The notes: generated from the letters alone by a model not told the origin. DNA of 15,037 nt from Candidatus Bathyarchaeota archaeon (GCA_016867505.1 VGJH01000010.1:1-15037); one strand, 5' to 3'; shown: positions 6,234 through 14,142, numbered from the stretch's first letter. Numbers and translations: made by a program.

Positions 6234-6533
6234 TATCCTAAAATACAATTTTTTTTCAGCAGATGGATTAATATCAGATATTAATTTTAAAAATTCTTCA
6301 AATAATTGTATCATTTGTGGATCATCATTAATCAATTTAAGAACTTCATTGTAATGATCAAAATCTTGAAAGCGATTAATCTCTAACCAATGGGTATTAT
6401 CTTTCATACCTCTATAAATTTCGACTGCGGTGCATCCTTTTTCTAAATAAATTTTAATCGCCTTTTTTTCAAGGCTGATAAATTGTTTAGCTTTCTCAGC
6501 AGGGATATTATAGGTGTAAACAGCTACAAACAA
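6228..6533 (-). CDS. Small dimeric alpha-beta barrel (ABM/NIPSNAP-like) protein
   Basis: A 101-residue protein with a beta-alpha-beta-beta-alpha-beta pattern: strand MFVAVYTYNI, helix AEKAKQFISLEKKAIKIYLE, strand TAVEIYRGM, strand THWLEINRF, helix DFDHYNEVLKLIN, helix DPQMIQLFEEFLKLI and a final strand KLYFRIL. This is the ferredoxin-like fold seen in antibiotic-biosynthesis-monooxygenase-type and NIPSNAP-type domains, which are diverse in function, so no reaction is claimed. The start is TTG 6533 with no strong ribosome site; TATTAAAA lies at about 6546-6553. It sits between elp3 and gatD in the same direction, 48 nt before gatD, and its stop codon is inside a hairpin. Co-transcription with gatDE is likely. 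Confidence 0.6.
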   Translation of the reverse strand: MFVAVYTYNIPAEKAKQFISLEKKAIKIYLEKGCTAVEIYRGMKDNTHWLEINRFQDFDHYNEVLKLINDDPQMIQLFEEFLKLISDINPSAEKKLYFRIL

Positions 6534-6570
6534 TATAACCGAGTTTTAATACGTTAAGGATGTTTTAAAG

Positions 6571-8151
6571 TTAAGTCAAGATTTTAGCCATATAGGGACC
6601 TTTTTTTTGGTAGCCAAGTCTTTTATAATACTGTTTTGTACCAAGAGCACTCATTACAATCATCTCTTTTGCACCATATTTCTCTTTAGCAGTTTTTTCA
6701 GCTTCAATTAATAGAGCTTCTCCCCAACCTTTATGTTGCCAAGCATCATCATTTTTTGTTCCAACCGGAACCATTGCACCATAAATATGTAGCTCTCTAA
6801 TTAATCCTGTATCATTTGATATTTCAAGTCTTTTTAGATTAGTTGAAGGCATTCTTAATCTAATGAACCCAATTAAAGAATCTGTAGTAGGATCTTCAAC
6901 ACTCATAAATTCCTCTATTCCCTCAGATGCATCGTAATTAGTATGTAGAATCCTAAGATTTTCTACATTAACTTTCTCATTCTTATGACCCACTTCACGA
7001 CAACGTATACACCTACATCGTCCTCCATGGCTTTCAAGTCGGTTTTCAGCCAATTGTCTCAGATTACTTTTATCTACACCAGCATCAATACGAGGGAGGG
7101 GAATATCCCTTTGTACACGCATAATTCTTACCCAAGGTGGAACAATTTTTTTAATTGAAGCTATTAATTCAACAGCTTGTTCAGTGGTTAAAGGTGAATA
7201 ATTTCCGTTAATCCACCAATCATACAATTTTGTTCCCTTAACAACAAGAGTTGGATAAATTTTTAACATGTCAGGCTTAAAACTTGGATCTTCAAATAAT
7301 TTCTGAAAACCTTTTAAATCTTTTTCAGGGTTTGAGCCAGGCAACCCAGGCATCATGTGATAACAAATTTTTAAAGCAGAATCCTTCAAAATTTGGGTAG
7401 CATCAACCACGTTTTTAACTGTGTGACCGCGATCAACCAATTCATAAATTTCATCATAAATATTCTGAACACCTAATTCAACGCGTGTTACGCCTAAATT
7501 AAGAAGGTTATCTACGTCTTTTTTATTAACACAGTCGGGCCTAGTTTCAACTGTTATTCCAACATTTCTTTTATGAGAATACTCTGCATGTAATTTTGCC
7601 TCAGAAAAAGATGTTGAGTCTATTCCGGTAATCGCATCCAGACATCCTTTAACAAAACATTCCTGATATTCAAGAGGTGAAGCAGGGAAAGTTCCACCCA
7701 TTAAAATTAAATCAATTTTATCAACATTATGTCCTATCATTTCAAGTTGTTTAACTCTACTTTTAACCTGTTTGAAGGGGTCAAAGTCGTTTTGTACTCC
7801 TCGCATAGCTGCTGGTTCAAATCCAGTATAACTTTGGGGTGTTGGGGTTTTAGCATCGGGGCCACCAGGACAATAGGCACATCTCCCATGAGGACAGGCA
7901 GAAGGCTTAGTCATAACAGCAACTACACTTACACCACTTAAGCTGCGAATCTTTTTCCTTATCAAAATAGGAATTAATTTTTCAGCCTCGTCTTCATTAA
8001 GTAATTCAATTATTTCGGAGTTACGTGGAATTTGCTTTAACTGATATAATTTTGAATATTCAATTTTAATTCTATCAACATCTTTCCGAGTAGGATTAGG
8101 TTCTTGAAGAAGTTTATTAATAATATCTCTCAGGGCCAAGCCTGAGTTCAC
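6571..8151 (-). CDS. elp3: Elp3: tRNA uridine-34 acetyltransferase, radical SAM plus GNAT
   Basis: Elp3 makes the carboxymethyl-type modification on wobble uridine of tRNA. The radical SAM domain carries CPHGRCAYC (C86, C91, C94; CX4CX2C), the motif that holds the iron-sulfur cluster, followed by SYTGFEPAAMRG and LILMGGTFPASP. The cysteine-rich zinc-type segment RCRCIRCREVGH is near 376-387. The C-terminal GNAT domain (about 390-526) holds the acetyl-CoA loop QHKGWGEALLIEAE and ends with YYKRLGYQKKGPYM. At 526 residues it has the usual archaeal length. The start is GTG 8151, 16 nt after the eS30 stop, with no clear ribosome site, so the start is less certain than the identity. Being adjacent to eS30 and upstream of gatDE places it in a translation block. 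Confidence 0.95.
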   Translation of the reverse strand: MNSGLALRDIINKLLQEPNPTRKDVDRIKIEYSKLYQLKQIPRNSEIIELLNEDEAEKLIPILIRKKIRSLSGVSVVAVMTKPSACPHGRCAYCPGGPDAKTPTPQSYTGFEPAAMRGVQNDFDPFKQVKSRVKQLEMIGHNVDKIDLILMGGTFPASPLEYQECFVKGCLDAITGIDSTSFSEAKLHAEYSHKRNVGITVETRPDCVNKKDVDNLLNLGVTRVELGVQNIYDEIYELVDRGHTVKNVVDATQILKDSALKICYHMMPGLPGSNPEKDLKGFQKLFEDPSFKPDMLKIYPTLVVKGTKLYDWWINGNYSPLTTEQAVELIASIKKIVPPWVRIMRVQRDIPLPRIDAGVDKSNLRQLAENRLESHGGRCRCIRCREVGHKNEKVNVENLRILHTNYDASEGIEEFMSVEDPTTDSLIGFIRLRMPSTNLKRLEISNDTGLIRELHIYGAMVPVGTKNDDAWQHKGWGEALLIEAEKTAKEKYGAKEMIVMSALGTKQYYKRLGYQKKGPYMAKILT

Positions 8152-8167
8152 TTTAAAAAATTATAGG

Positions 8168-8344
8168 TTAATACCTATCGTCTTGATTTCTAAAACGTGT
8201 CTCACGTGGAGCGTGTACGACCCTTTTTACGAAGTTTGTTCTATTTCTTTTCTTTGGATTTTTATTTGTATGAGGCATTGGCTCGATTTTTGGGGTCTGA
8301 GCTCTAACCTTTCCTGCCTTTGTTAGTGAACCATGTGTGGGAAT
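8168..8344 (-). CDS. Small ribosomal subunit protein eS30 (S30e), apparent ATT start
   Basis: A 58-residue basic protein, easily missed because no usual start codon exists. From ATT 8344 it reads (M)PTHGSLTKAGKVRAQTPKIE, the well-known N-terminus of eS30. The basic middle NKNPKKRNRTNFVKRVV and the tail RETRFRNQDDRY follow, ending in TAA at 8168. Upstream in frame the codons are ATT, GAT, GGT, GGC, TCG, CTT, CTT, CAT, AAG, GTC, AGT and then TAG, with no ATG, GTG or TTG. GGTGAT (8348-8353), a perfect match to the archaeal anti-Shine-Dalgarno, ends 3 nt before this ATT, and a TATA box sits at 8377-8384. The first internal ATG (residue 23) would delete the conserved N-terminus. eS30 binds near the decoding site of the 30S subunit. 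It lies 16 nt upstream of elp3. Confidence 0.9.
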   Translation of the reverse strand: MPTHGSLTKAGKVRAQTPKIEPMPHTNKNPKKRNRTNFVKRVVHAPRETRFRNQDDRY

Positions 8345-8376
8345 AATATCACCGCCCGAAAGAAGATGCTTGACAC

Positions 8377-8384
8377 TCTATAAA
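8377..8384 (-). promoter_or_regulatory. TATA box of the eS30 gene
   Basis: The minus strand reads TTTATAGA preceded by the purine-rich GAGAAAGG, which could act as a TFB recognition element. Its centre is about 27 nt before 8353, so transcription would begin at the GGTGAT ribosome site, giving a leader of about 10 nt. This supports an eS30 start at the ATT and not further upstream. Confidence 0.55.
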
Positions 8385-8406
8385 CCTTTCTCAAATAATG
8401 GTAAAA

Positions 8407-9216
8407 TTAATGATCCACAGGAATTAATTTACCAGAAGGATCTAGCTTTAATTTAGCAAATTCATTTAAAACATTTCTCAGCATTTCTGAATTAAAAACA
8501 GGACCATCTCGACACACTCTATAAGGCCCAATTGCACAGCTTCCACATAATCCCACTGCACATTTACAATATCGTTCTAAGCTAGCTTGCACTGGAATAT
8601 TCTTTAACTCAGCACTCTGAAAAATTTTTGACATCATCAATTCTGGACCACAAACATATATAATATCAAACTTATGTTCCTGTAAAATTATATCAAAATA
8701 GTTAGAAGCATACCCTTTAAAACCGACCGAACCATCATCAGTTGATAAAAATAGATTATTTCCAAAAAGTTGTTGAAGTCTTTTAAGAAATAGTAATTGA
8801 TTTCCACTTCTTGCTCCCATTAAAAATGATGGTTTTAAACTCGCTTCAACCATTTTTTTACCAAGAGGAAACAATGATGCAACACCAGTTCCTCCGCCTA
8901 TTAAAAGAGCTCTTGAATTAAATATTGTATAGCCATTACCAAAAGGTCCACGTATACCTATTTTATCTCCAGATTTTAGCTGACTCAAAGCTTTGGTCGC
9001 ATCACCTACAACTCTAACAGATATAGAAACAGGATTATCTAAGGAAGATAGGCTCATCGGAATTTCATCTATTCCTGGAATCCAAACCATTAGATATTGT
9101 CCTGGTTTTGCATTCAATTCAGTATCAAGAATAATTGTTGAGATGTCGACTGTCTCTTTAATTACTTCCTTGATTTTTACTGCTCGATTGAATTCAGGAT
9201 TTATGTGCAAGCCCAA
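8407..9216 (-). CDS. pyrK: Dihydroorotate dehydrogenase B electron-transfer subunit
   Basis: PyrK passes electrons from PyrD to NAD+ through FAD and a 2Fe-2S cluster during pyrimidine synthesis. The 269 residues show a FAD-binding barrel (about 10-95, with the PMSLSSL segment at 53-59 and IRGPFGNGY at 88-96). A nucleotide-binding domain follows with LIGGGTGVASLFPL (105-118) and YVCGPELMM (187-195). The C-terminal 2Fe-2S site is C219, C224, C227 and C235 (CX4CX2CX7C), ending in RVCRDGPVF; an extra C217 lies next to it. ATG 9216 gives a 23-nt overlap with the end of pyrD, so translation is probably coupled. Both cofactor sites appear intact. Confidence 0.95.
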   Translation of the reverse strand: MGLHINPEFNRAVKIKEVIKETVDISTIILDTELNAKPGQYLMVWIPGIDEIPMSLSSLDNPVSISVRVVGDATKALSQLKSGDKIGIRGPFGNGYTIFNSRALLIGGGTGVASLFPLGKKMVEASLKPSFLMGARSGNQLLFLKRLQQLFGNNLFLSTDDGSVGFKGYASNYFDIILQEHKFDIIYVCGPELMMSKIFQSAELKNIPVQASLERYCKCAVGLCGSCAIGPYRVCRDGPVFNSEMLRNVLNEFAKLKLDPSGKLIPVDH

Positions 9217-10129
9217 TCATCTCCTTAAGATCATTAAATTTATTTTCAACCATATATTGCGAAATTCCTTCATTAATTTCATTAAATATTTCAAAACCAT
9301 GAGTCATTATTGCTGTACCAACTTCAAGTGCAGTAGATCCAGCTAACAAATATTCGACAGCATCTCGCCAATTATTAATCCCACCACACCCAATTATCGG
9401 AATTTTGACTGCTTCATAAATTTCCCAAACATAACGTAGAGCTACAGGTTTTAATGCAGGACCAGATAAACCACCGGTTACGTTTGATAAGATGGGTTTT
9501 TTAAAATCGATGTCGATCGCCATTCCCTTCAGAGTATTTGTAACTGTGATTGCATCAGCCCCCCCAAACTCTGCAGCTTTTGCTATAGGAATAATATCAG
9601 TAACATTAGGTGAAAGTTTAACGAATAATGGGAGTTTTGTAACCGATTTTACTGCAGCAGTAACTTTTTCAGTTGTATAAGGATCGGTAGCACACATACC
9701 TGATTCACCACTAACATTTGGACAACTAAGGTTAAGTTCAAGAGCTCGAGCGCCAGCTCTCTCCAATTTTATACTACTATCAGTAAATTCATCAATTGTT
9801 GACGCGAAAAAACTAGCTATCACAGGTACTCCCGCATCAGATAATTCTTTTACTTCAATAGAAAAATAGTCTACTCCAGGATTAGGTAACCCCATTGAAT
9901 TTAATACTCCACCTTCAACATGAACCATGGTTGGATTTGGGTGACCAGGTCTACTCAATGGTCCAATACTCTTAGTAATAACAGCTCCTGTACCTGAATT
10001 GTAGACTCTTTTTAAAAGAGGAATAGATATGCCAAGTACCCCAGAAGCATTCATAATAGGAGATCGAAGCTTCAATCCTGCCAAGTCAACGGCTAAGCTT
10101 ATCTTAGTCAACTCTCCTTCATAGCTCAA
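9194..10129 (-). CDS. pyrD: Dihydroorotate dehydrogenase, class 1B catalytic subunit
   Basis: PyrD oxidises dihydroorotate to orotate with FMN. The 311 residues form the expected barrel: SPIMNASGVLG (23-33), KSIGPLSRPGHPNPT (53-67), NSMGLPNPG (77-85), the catalytic cysteine C136 in LNLSCPN, K171 in FVKLSPNV, TVTNTL (195-200), and the FMN phosphate region IIGCGGI and LEVGTAIM. A cysteine base plus an adjacent pyrK marks class 1B. The start is uncertain: TTG 10129 has no ribosome site and would be leaderless. TTG 10111, which gives the family-like MTKISLAVDL, follows GAAGGAG by only 2 nt. The gene lies 7 nt from the divergent Nop5 start, so their promoters must reach into each other's coding sequence. 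Confidence 0.95.
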   Translation of the reverse strand: MSYEGELTKISLAVDLAGLKLRSPIMNASGVLGISIPLLKRVYNSGTGAVITKSIGPLSRPGHPNPTMVHVEGGVLNSMGLPNPGVDYFSIEVKELSDAGVPVIASFFASTIDEFTDSSIKLERAGARALELNLSCPNVSGESGMCATDPYTTEKVTAAVKSVTKLPLFVKLSPNVTDIIPIAKAAEFGGADAITVTNTLKGMAIDIDFKKPILSNVTGGLSGPALKPVALRYVWEIYEAVKIPIIGCGGINNWRDAVEYLLAGSTALEVGTAIMTHGFEIFNEINEGISQYMVENKFNDLKEMIGLAHKS

Positions 10130-10136
10130 CTGTCTA

Positions 10137-11303
10137 ATGGATAAATCTATGGAGGGAAATAAAACGGTTAATATTCATTTAATAGAAACATTGATTGGAA
10201 TTTTTGCTTTAGATGATAACTATGAACTTATTGAAAAAGAATTATTTTCAAAAGATATAAACTACATTTCAGAAACTATCACAAAGCATTCTAAAGGTGA
10301 AATTACTAAAGAGGTAACAAGACTTATTGATTTATTGTTAAAAAATGGATATAAATCATTTATAATGACAAATACTCGCTTAGCTGAAACACTTCGGAGT
10401 AAATATAAAATTAATATAGTAATCGTAGATGAAAGTGATGCTGAAATAACTTTAAAAACAAAAATTCCAAGATTAGCTGCTGAAAATAAATTTATAACCA
10501 ACGACGAAGAATTTTTCGATTTTAATAATGAAATATCTACACAAATATCAAAAATTTCTATACAGAACACTCTTTCAAGTAAAGAGTCATTAATAACTCA
10601 AACTATACAATTGCTTGGAGAAATTGAGACAATTTTAAATGGTTTTGATGGACGAGTAAGAGAATGGTATGGCTTACATTTTCCTGAATTAAGCAGGATA
10701 ATAAAAGACCATGAATCATATGAAAAATTCATTATTGAAGTTGGTGATAAAGAAAACATAACTGAAAGCGTTCTATCTAAACTTCATTTTGACACAAAAG
10801 AACAGAATCAAATAATTAAGGCGCAAAAAAGGTCAATTGGGGCATCACTGGAAGAAGCAGATATTACCGAAATCAAGAAGTTAGCATTAAACACGCTTCA
10901 ACTTCATGAATTTCGAACAAACTTAACATTGTATATTACTAATTTGGCTACTTCAACTGCTCCAAATATCTCTGAATTAGCTGGACCAATTCTCGCAGCA
11001 AAATTAATTGAAAAAGCAGGCAGTCTTAGAAGATTAGCATTAATGCCTGCTAGCAGTATCCAGATATTAGGTGCTGAAAAAGCATTATATCGAGCTGTTA
11101 AAACAAAATCTAAACCACCAAAACACGGTCTAATTTTTCAACATCAATACGTAAATAGTGCCCCCAAAAAAATTAGAGGTATAAGAGCTAGACATTTAGC
11201 TGCTAAAATTTCGTTTGCTGCGAGAGCTGATGCAATTACAGGAAATAATATTGCAGCACAATTAAAGAAAGAATTAGAAGAATCAGCAACATGGTCAGAA
11301 TAA
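10137..11303 (+). CDS. Nop5 (Nop56/Nop58 family), box C/D RNP scaffold protein
   Basis: Nop5 bridges fibrillarin and the L7Ae-bound box C/D guide RNA for 2'-O-methylation of rRNA. The 388 residues comprise an N-terminal fibrillarin-binding domain (IHLIETLIGIFALDDNYE near 13-30) and a long coiled-coil middle. The Nop domain (about 270-375) has the signature APNISELAGPILAAKLIEKA, a GAEKALYRAVK segment, HGLIFQHQYVN and KKIRGIRARHLAAKIS. ATG 10137 lacks a ribosome site and is probably leaderless from TATA-like sequence near 10096-10105 inside pyrD; ATG 10149 is an alternative. A GGAGGG follows at about 10151-10156, oddly after both ATGs. Fibrillarin, its partner, is two genes downstream. Confidence 0.95.
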   Translation: MDKSMEGNKTVNIHLIETLIGIFALDDNYELIEKELFSKDINYISETITKHSKGEITKEVTRLIDLLLKNGYKSFIMTNTRLAETLRSKYKINIVIVDESDAEITLKTKIPRLAAENKFITNDEEFFDFNNEISTQISKISIQNTLSSKESLITQTIQLLGEIETILNGFDGRVREWYGLHFPELSRIIKDHESYEKFIIEVGDKENITESVLSKLHFDTKEQNQIIKAQKRSIGASLEEADITEIKKLALNTLQLHEFRTNLTLYITNLATSTAPNISELAGPILAAKLIEKAGSLRRLALMPASSIQILGAEKALYRAVKTKSKPPKHGLIFQHQYVNSAPKKIRGIRARHLAAKISFAARADAITGNNIAAQLKKELEESATWSE

Positions 11304-11362
11304 ATAAAACAAATGCTACTTGACCAATATATTCTAAAGATTTACATAGTGGCAGCTAACGA

Positions 11363-11373
11363 TTTTATTTAAG
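11363..11373 (+). promoter_or_regulatory. TATA-like promoter before the four-cysteine gene
   Basis: TTTTATTTAAG lies about 22-25 nt before TTG 11390 in the 86-nt gap after the Nop5 stop. No ribosome site is seen, so a leaderless message serving the small protein and fibrillarin is plausible. Confidence 0.4.
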
Positions 11374-11389
11374 ATATAGGGATAACACT

Positions 11390-11644
11390 TTGTCTACATT
11401 ATCTGAAGCTTTACAAGAAAAATTTGGTAGAAAAGATTGCCCATTCATATTTGACTGCGATGTCCAGGTCACAAAAGATTTCTTCTCAAGAGTCTGTAAA
11501 ACCCCTGCATATACCAATTGTCATCATTTTGCTAAAAGAGTAGGAGAATTACAACTCCCTATGACTTGGCTTCAAAAAATTGCTATAGATCAAGCACGAG
11601 TTACAGAACAAAGCATAGAAACATCAAAAGCTCATCCGGAGTAG
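11390..11644 (+). CDS. Small four-cysteine protein between Nop5 and fibrillarin
   Basis: An 84-residue protein that I do not recognise as a named family. Four cysteines, C17, C23, C36 and C44, with H45-H46 directly after the last, are spaced CX5CX12CX7CHH. Together with the segments CPFIFDCDV, FFSRVCKTPAYTNCHHFAKR and GELQLPMTWLQK, this looks like a compact zinc- or iron-sulfur-binding module with an exposed basic/aromatic face. The last 20 residues are polar. The start is TTG 11390, leaderless by promoter spacing; no in-frame ATG precedes the first cysteine. It lies between two box C/D RNP proteins and only 6 nt before fibrillarin, so a role in rRNA methylation or ribosome assembly is a reasonable inference, not shown. 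Confidence 0.7.
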   Translation: MSTLSEALQEKFGRKDCPFIFDCDVQVTKDFFSRVCKTPAYTNCHHFAKRVGELQLPMTWLQKIAIDQARVTEQSIETSKAHPE

Positions 11645-11650
11645 CTTTTA

Positions 11651-12340
11651 TTGATTAAGGATCCTATAAAAGAAATTTCACCAGGAATATTCAAAATTAT
11701 TCATAATACAGAAGAATTGTTGGTGACATTAAATCTAGTTCCAGGTAGAAGAGTCTATAATGAGCAATTATTTGAAATGCAAGGCAAAGAATTTAGGAGC
11801 TGGAACCCAACACGAAGCAAATTAGCAGCAGCAATTATCAGAGGGTTAAAAGAAATTCCAATAATTCCAGGGAATAAGATATTATATTTGGGAGTTGCTT
11901 CAGGCACAACCTGTAGTCATATTTCAGATGTTATTGGTGAAAAAGGTTACATCTGGGGTGTTGATTTTAGTGCACGACCAATACGAGATTTAATAGATAA
12001 TGTATCAAGATATAGGAAGAACATTATCCCAATATTCAATGATGCTCGACTCCCTAGTAATTATTCAATGATGGTTCCTCTTGTTGACATAGTTTATGTA
12101 GATGTAGCCCAACCAGACCAAGCAGAGATAGCCATTAAAAATTGTAATATGTTCCTAAAAAAAAGGGGTTATTTAATGTTAGCTATAAAATCACGAAGCA
12201 TTGATGTCTCTAAAGAACCAGATGAAATATATTCATCACAAATTGATATACTTAAAAAAACCAATTTAGAGATACTGGAAGTAATAAAATTGGATCCATA
12301 TGAGATTGATCATGCCTTTATTTTAGCTAGAAAATTATAA
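11651..12340 (+). CDS. flpA: Fibrillarin-like rRNA/tRNA 2'-O-methyltransferase
   Basis: Fibrillarin is the S-adenosylmethionine-dependent methyltransferase of box C/D RNPs. The 229 residues begin with the family's small N-terminal beta domain (residues 1-50, with LVPGRRVYNEQ). WNPTRSKLAAAI (51-62) follows, then the SAM-binding loop ILYLGVASGTTCSHISD (77-93), VDFSARPIRDL (104-114), D131 in FNDARLP, YVDVAQPDQ (149-157) with D151, and K180 in LAIKSRSID. H221 is near the end, consistent with the K-D-K-H catalytic set together with K57. The start is TTG 11651, 6 nt after the previous stop, with no ribosome site, so it may rely on coupling. The 3' end overlaps the convergent RNase HII gene by 6 bp. 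Confidence 0.97.
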   Translation: MIKDPIKEISPGIFKIIHNTEELLVTLNLVPGRRVYNEQLFEMQGKEFRSWNPTRSKLAAAIIRGLKEIPIIPGNKILYLGVASGTTCSHISDVIGEKGYIWGVDFSARPIRDLIDNVSRYRKNIIPIFNDARLPSNYSMMVPLVDIVYVDVAQPDQAEIAIKNCNMFLKKRGYLMLAIKSRSIDVSKEPDEIYSSQIDILKKTNLEILEVIKLDPYEIDHAFILARKL

Positions 12341-12973
12341 TGATTCGACTATTTTTTTGACAGGAACCCAAGAACATCTAACTTGATCTGGTAATACTGC
12401 ATTTTTTTTATACCAATTCTTTAACCATGTTATAGTTTTTGGATCACTTGGATAACCTGAATTAAAATCACCAAACACTTTTTTTAGATCTGAAATAATT
12501 GAATCTCTTTTAACTTTCGCTAGTATTGAAGCTGCACTCACAACTACATATCTACTATCTGCCTTATGTTCGCATACAATTTTTATTTTATTAGGAAGAA
12601 CTGCAAGGATCTGTCTTGCATATCTTTCAGGATCAACATCAGCAGCATCAACATATGCTTCAGAAGGTTCTAATTCTCGAATAATTTTTGCCATCCCCAT
12701 TGCTTCAAGGTAATTCAATTTTTTTAATTTTTTATTTCGTGTTACTACAATATCGATATATTTTGGTTCAAGTTGAAAATATTTAATATTTTTAGCGAGG
12801 CTAGCAACCTCAATTGCTAAATAGTCTCTTCTTTTCGGTGAAAGTTTTTTAGAGTCTTTAACTCCCAACTCTATTAATTTTTTTTGGTCTTGTTCTGATA
12901 TCGTTAAACCTGCAATAACTAAGGGACCAATTAAACAACCTCTTCCTGCTTCATCAACCCCAGCGATATCCAT
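12335..12973 (-). CDS. rnhB: Ribonuclease HII
   Basis: RNase HII cleaves RNA in RNA-DNA hybrids and removes single ribonucleotides from DNA. The 212 residues start with the signature GVDEAGRGCLIGP, giving D7 and E8 as metal ligands. VKDSKKLSPKRR (38-49) comes next, then D109 in YVDAADVD and D139 in HKADSRYVVVSAASILAKVKRD, all typical. The C-terminal part has GYPSDPKT and the conserved tryptophan segment RCSWVPVKK. ATG 12973 lies 29 nt after the stop of the upstream glycosyltransferase gene in the same direction. The message may be shared, although the genes are not functionally related. It converges on fibrillarin with a 6-bp overlap. Confidence 0.97.
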   Translation of the reverse strand: MDIAGVDEAGRGCLIGPLVIAGLTISEQDQKKLIELGVKDSKKLSPKRRDYLAIEVASLAKNIKYFQLEPKYIDIVVTRNKKLKKLNYLEAMGMAKIIRELEPSEAYVDAADVDPERYARQILAVLPNKIKIVCEHKADSRYVVVSAASILAKVKRDSIISDLKKVFGDFNSGYPSDPKTITWLKNWYKKNAVLPDQVRCSWVPVKKIVESL

Positions 12974-13002
12974 TTAACCACTTAAATTAAATTAATTGAA
13001 AG

Positions 13003-14142
13003 TTAAAAGGTTAAAAGTCCTTTGTAAATTTCAATTTGATTTATAACATTTTTCTCGATATTAAAATATTTGATTATTGTTTCTCTCGATTTTTCTCCAA
13101 TTCTTTTATTTTCAACTGCTTTAATAATTAAATTAGCTAAATATTCGTAATTATATGGAGGAAATAAATAACCATTAACATTTTCTCGAATAAGTTCCTC
13201 TGATCCACATCCGGTGCTAGCTATAGGTATACAACCTGAAGCCATAGCTTCTTGTAAACTAATAGATAATCCTTCACTAACTGAAGTTAAGACAAAAACA
13301 TCTAATAATTGATAAAATTTAGAGGGATCATTAATTTTTCCCAAAAACAGAACATTTTTTAACCCAAATTTAAAGACTAGTTTTTTCAACGAATATAAAC
13401 ACGGGCCATCGCCACCAATAATAAATAAAAAATCGTTCACTTTATTGACTAAGGCTGCAGCACAAATAAAGTCTTCAACACGTTTTTGTGGTACAAGTCT
13501 ACTAAGAGTACCAATCGTAACAACATTGTCAGGTATCCCAATTTTTTTTCTTAACATATTTCTCAAATTTGAAGGCTTAAAATTATTAGTATCAATTCCC
13601 AAGGGTAGAGTCTTAACATTTTTTCCCCCAAAAATTGTTGCCACTCTATTAATATGATTAGAGACTGTTAAGACAACATCAGCATGACTTAAAGTATAAG
13701 ATAGAAAGGGAGAAAATAGTGGATTATTTAGTGATGTTGTGCAATCACTTCCATGGCAAGTGACTACTTTAGGGATTCTTTTTTTGGATAATGAACTTAT
13801 GAAACCTAAGGGGATAGCTATATGAGAATGAATAATGTCAACATTCTTAGCACATATTTTAAAATATGCAGAAATTAGGTAAGTTGGGAGCTGGAGAATA
13901 TTTTGAAATGGTGCACCTTTCATAGTAGTATCAGAAAGTAATTCAAATTTTTTTAATGGAAAGTATTTAAAAGAATCAACAAGAAAAGGTGCTGAATATT
14001 CAATAGAAGATCTACTTCTTGGTGAAAGAACCTCAACAGTTATACCATTTTTAGATAAAAAATTACATTGATCATAAATGAATCTTCCATGAAAATCGTC
14101 TTTAAACCGAGGAAAAGAAGAGGTGACTATTAAAAGTCTCAT
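13003..14142 (-). CDS. Glycosyltransferase, family GT4 type
   Basis: A 379-residue enzyme with the GT-B two-domain fold. The N-terminal acceptor domain has VTSSFPRFKDDFHGRFIYDQ (6-25), IIHSHIAIPLG (103-113) and CHGSDCT (129-135). The C-terminal donor domain has TIGTLSRLVPQKRVEDF (209-225), IGGDGPC (242-248) and the EX7E motif, E290 and E298, in SEGLSISLQEAMASGC. It would transfer a sugar from a nucleotide donor to a lipid, glycan or protein; the substrate cannot be told from sequence. There is no signal peptide or membrane helix, so it is probably a cytoplasmic or peripheral membrane enzyme. It is divergent from a second glycosyltransferase 38 bp away, and leaderless from a TATA element at 14165-14173. 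Confidence 0.92.
   Translation of the reverse strand: MRLLIVTSSFPRFKDDFHGRFIYDQCNFLSKNGITVEVLSPRSRSSIEYSAPFLVDSFKYFPLKKFELLSDTTMKGAPFQNILQLPTYLISAYFKICAKNVDIIHSHIAIPLGFISSLSKKRIPKVVTCHGSDCTTSLNNPLFSPFLSYTLSHADVVLTVSNHINRVATIFGGKNVKTLPLGIDTNNFKPSNLRNMLRKKIGIPDNVVTIGTLSRLVPQKRVEDFICAAALVNKVNDFLFIIGGDGPCLYSLKKLVFKFGLKNVLFLGKINDPSKFYQLLDVFVLTSVSEGLSISLQEAMASGCIPIASTGCGSEELIRENVNGYLFPPYNYEYLANLIIKAVENKRIGEKSRETIIKYFNIEKNVINQIEIYKGLLTF

Noticed and set aside
10262..10570. Minus-strand frame of 102 codons; also 14200-14388.
   Set aside because: The first is antisense to Nop5, the second to the right-edge glycosyltransferase; composition and motifs do not support coding.
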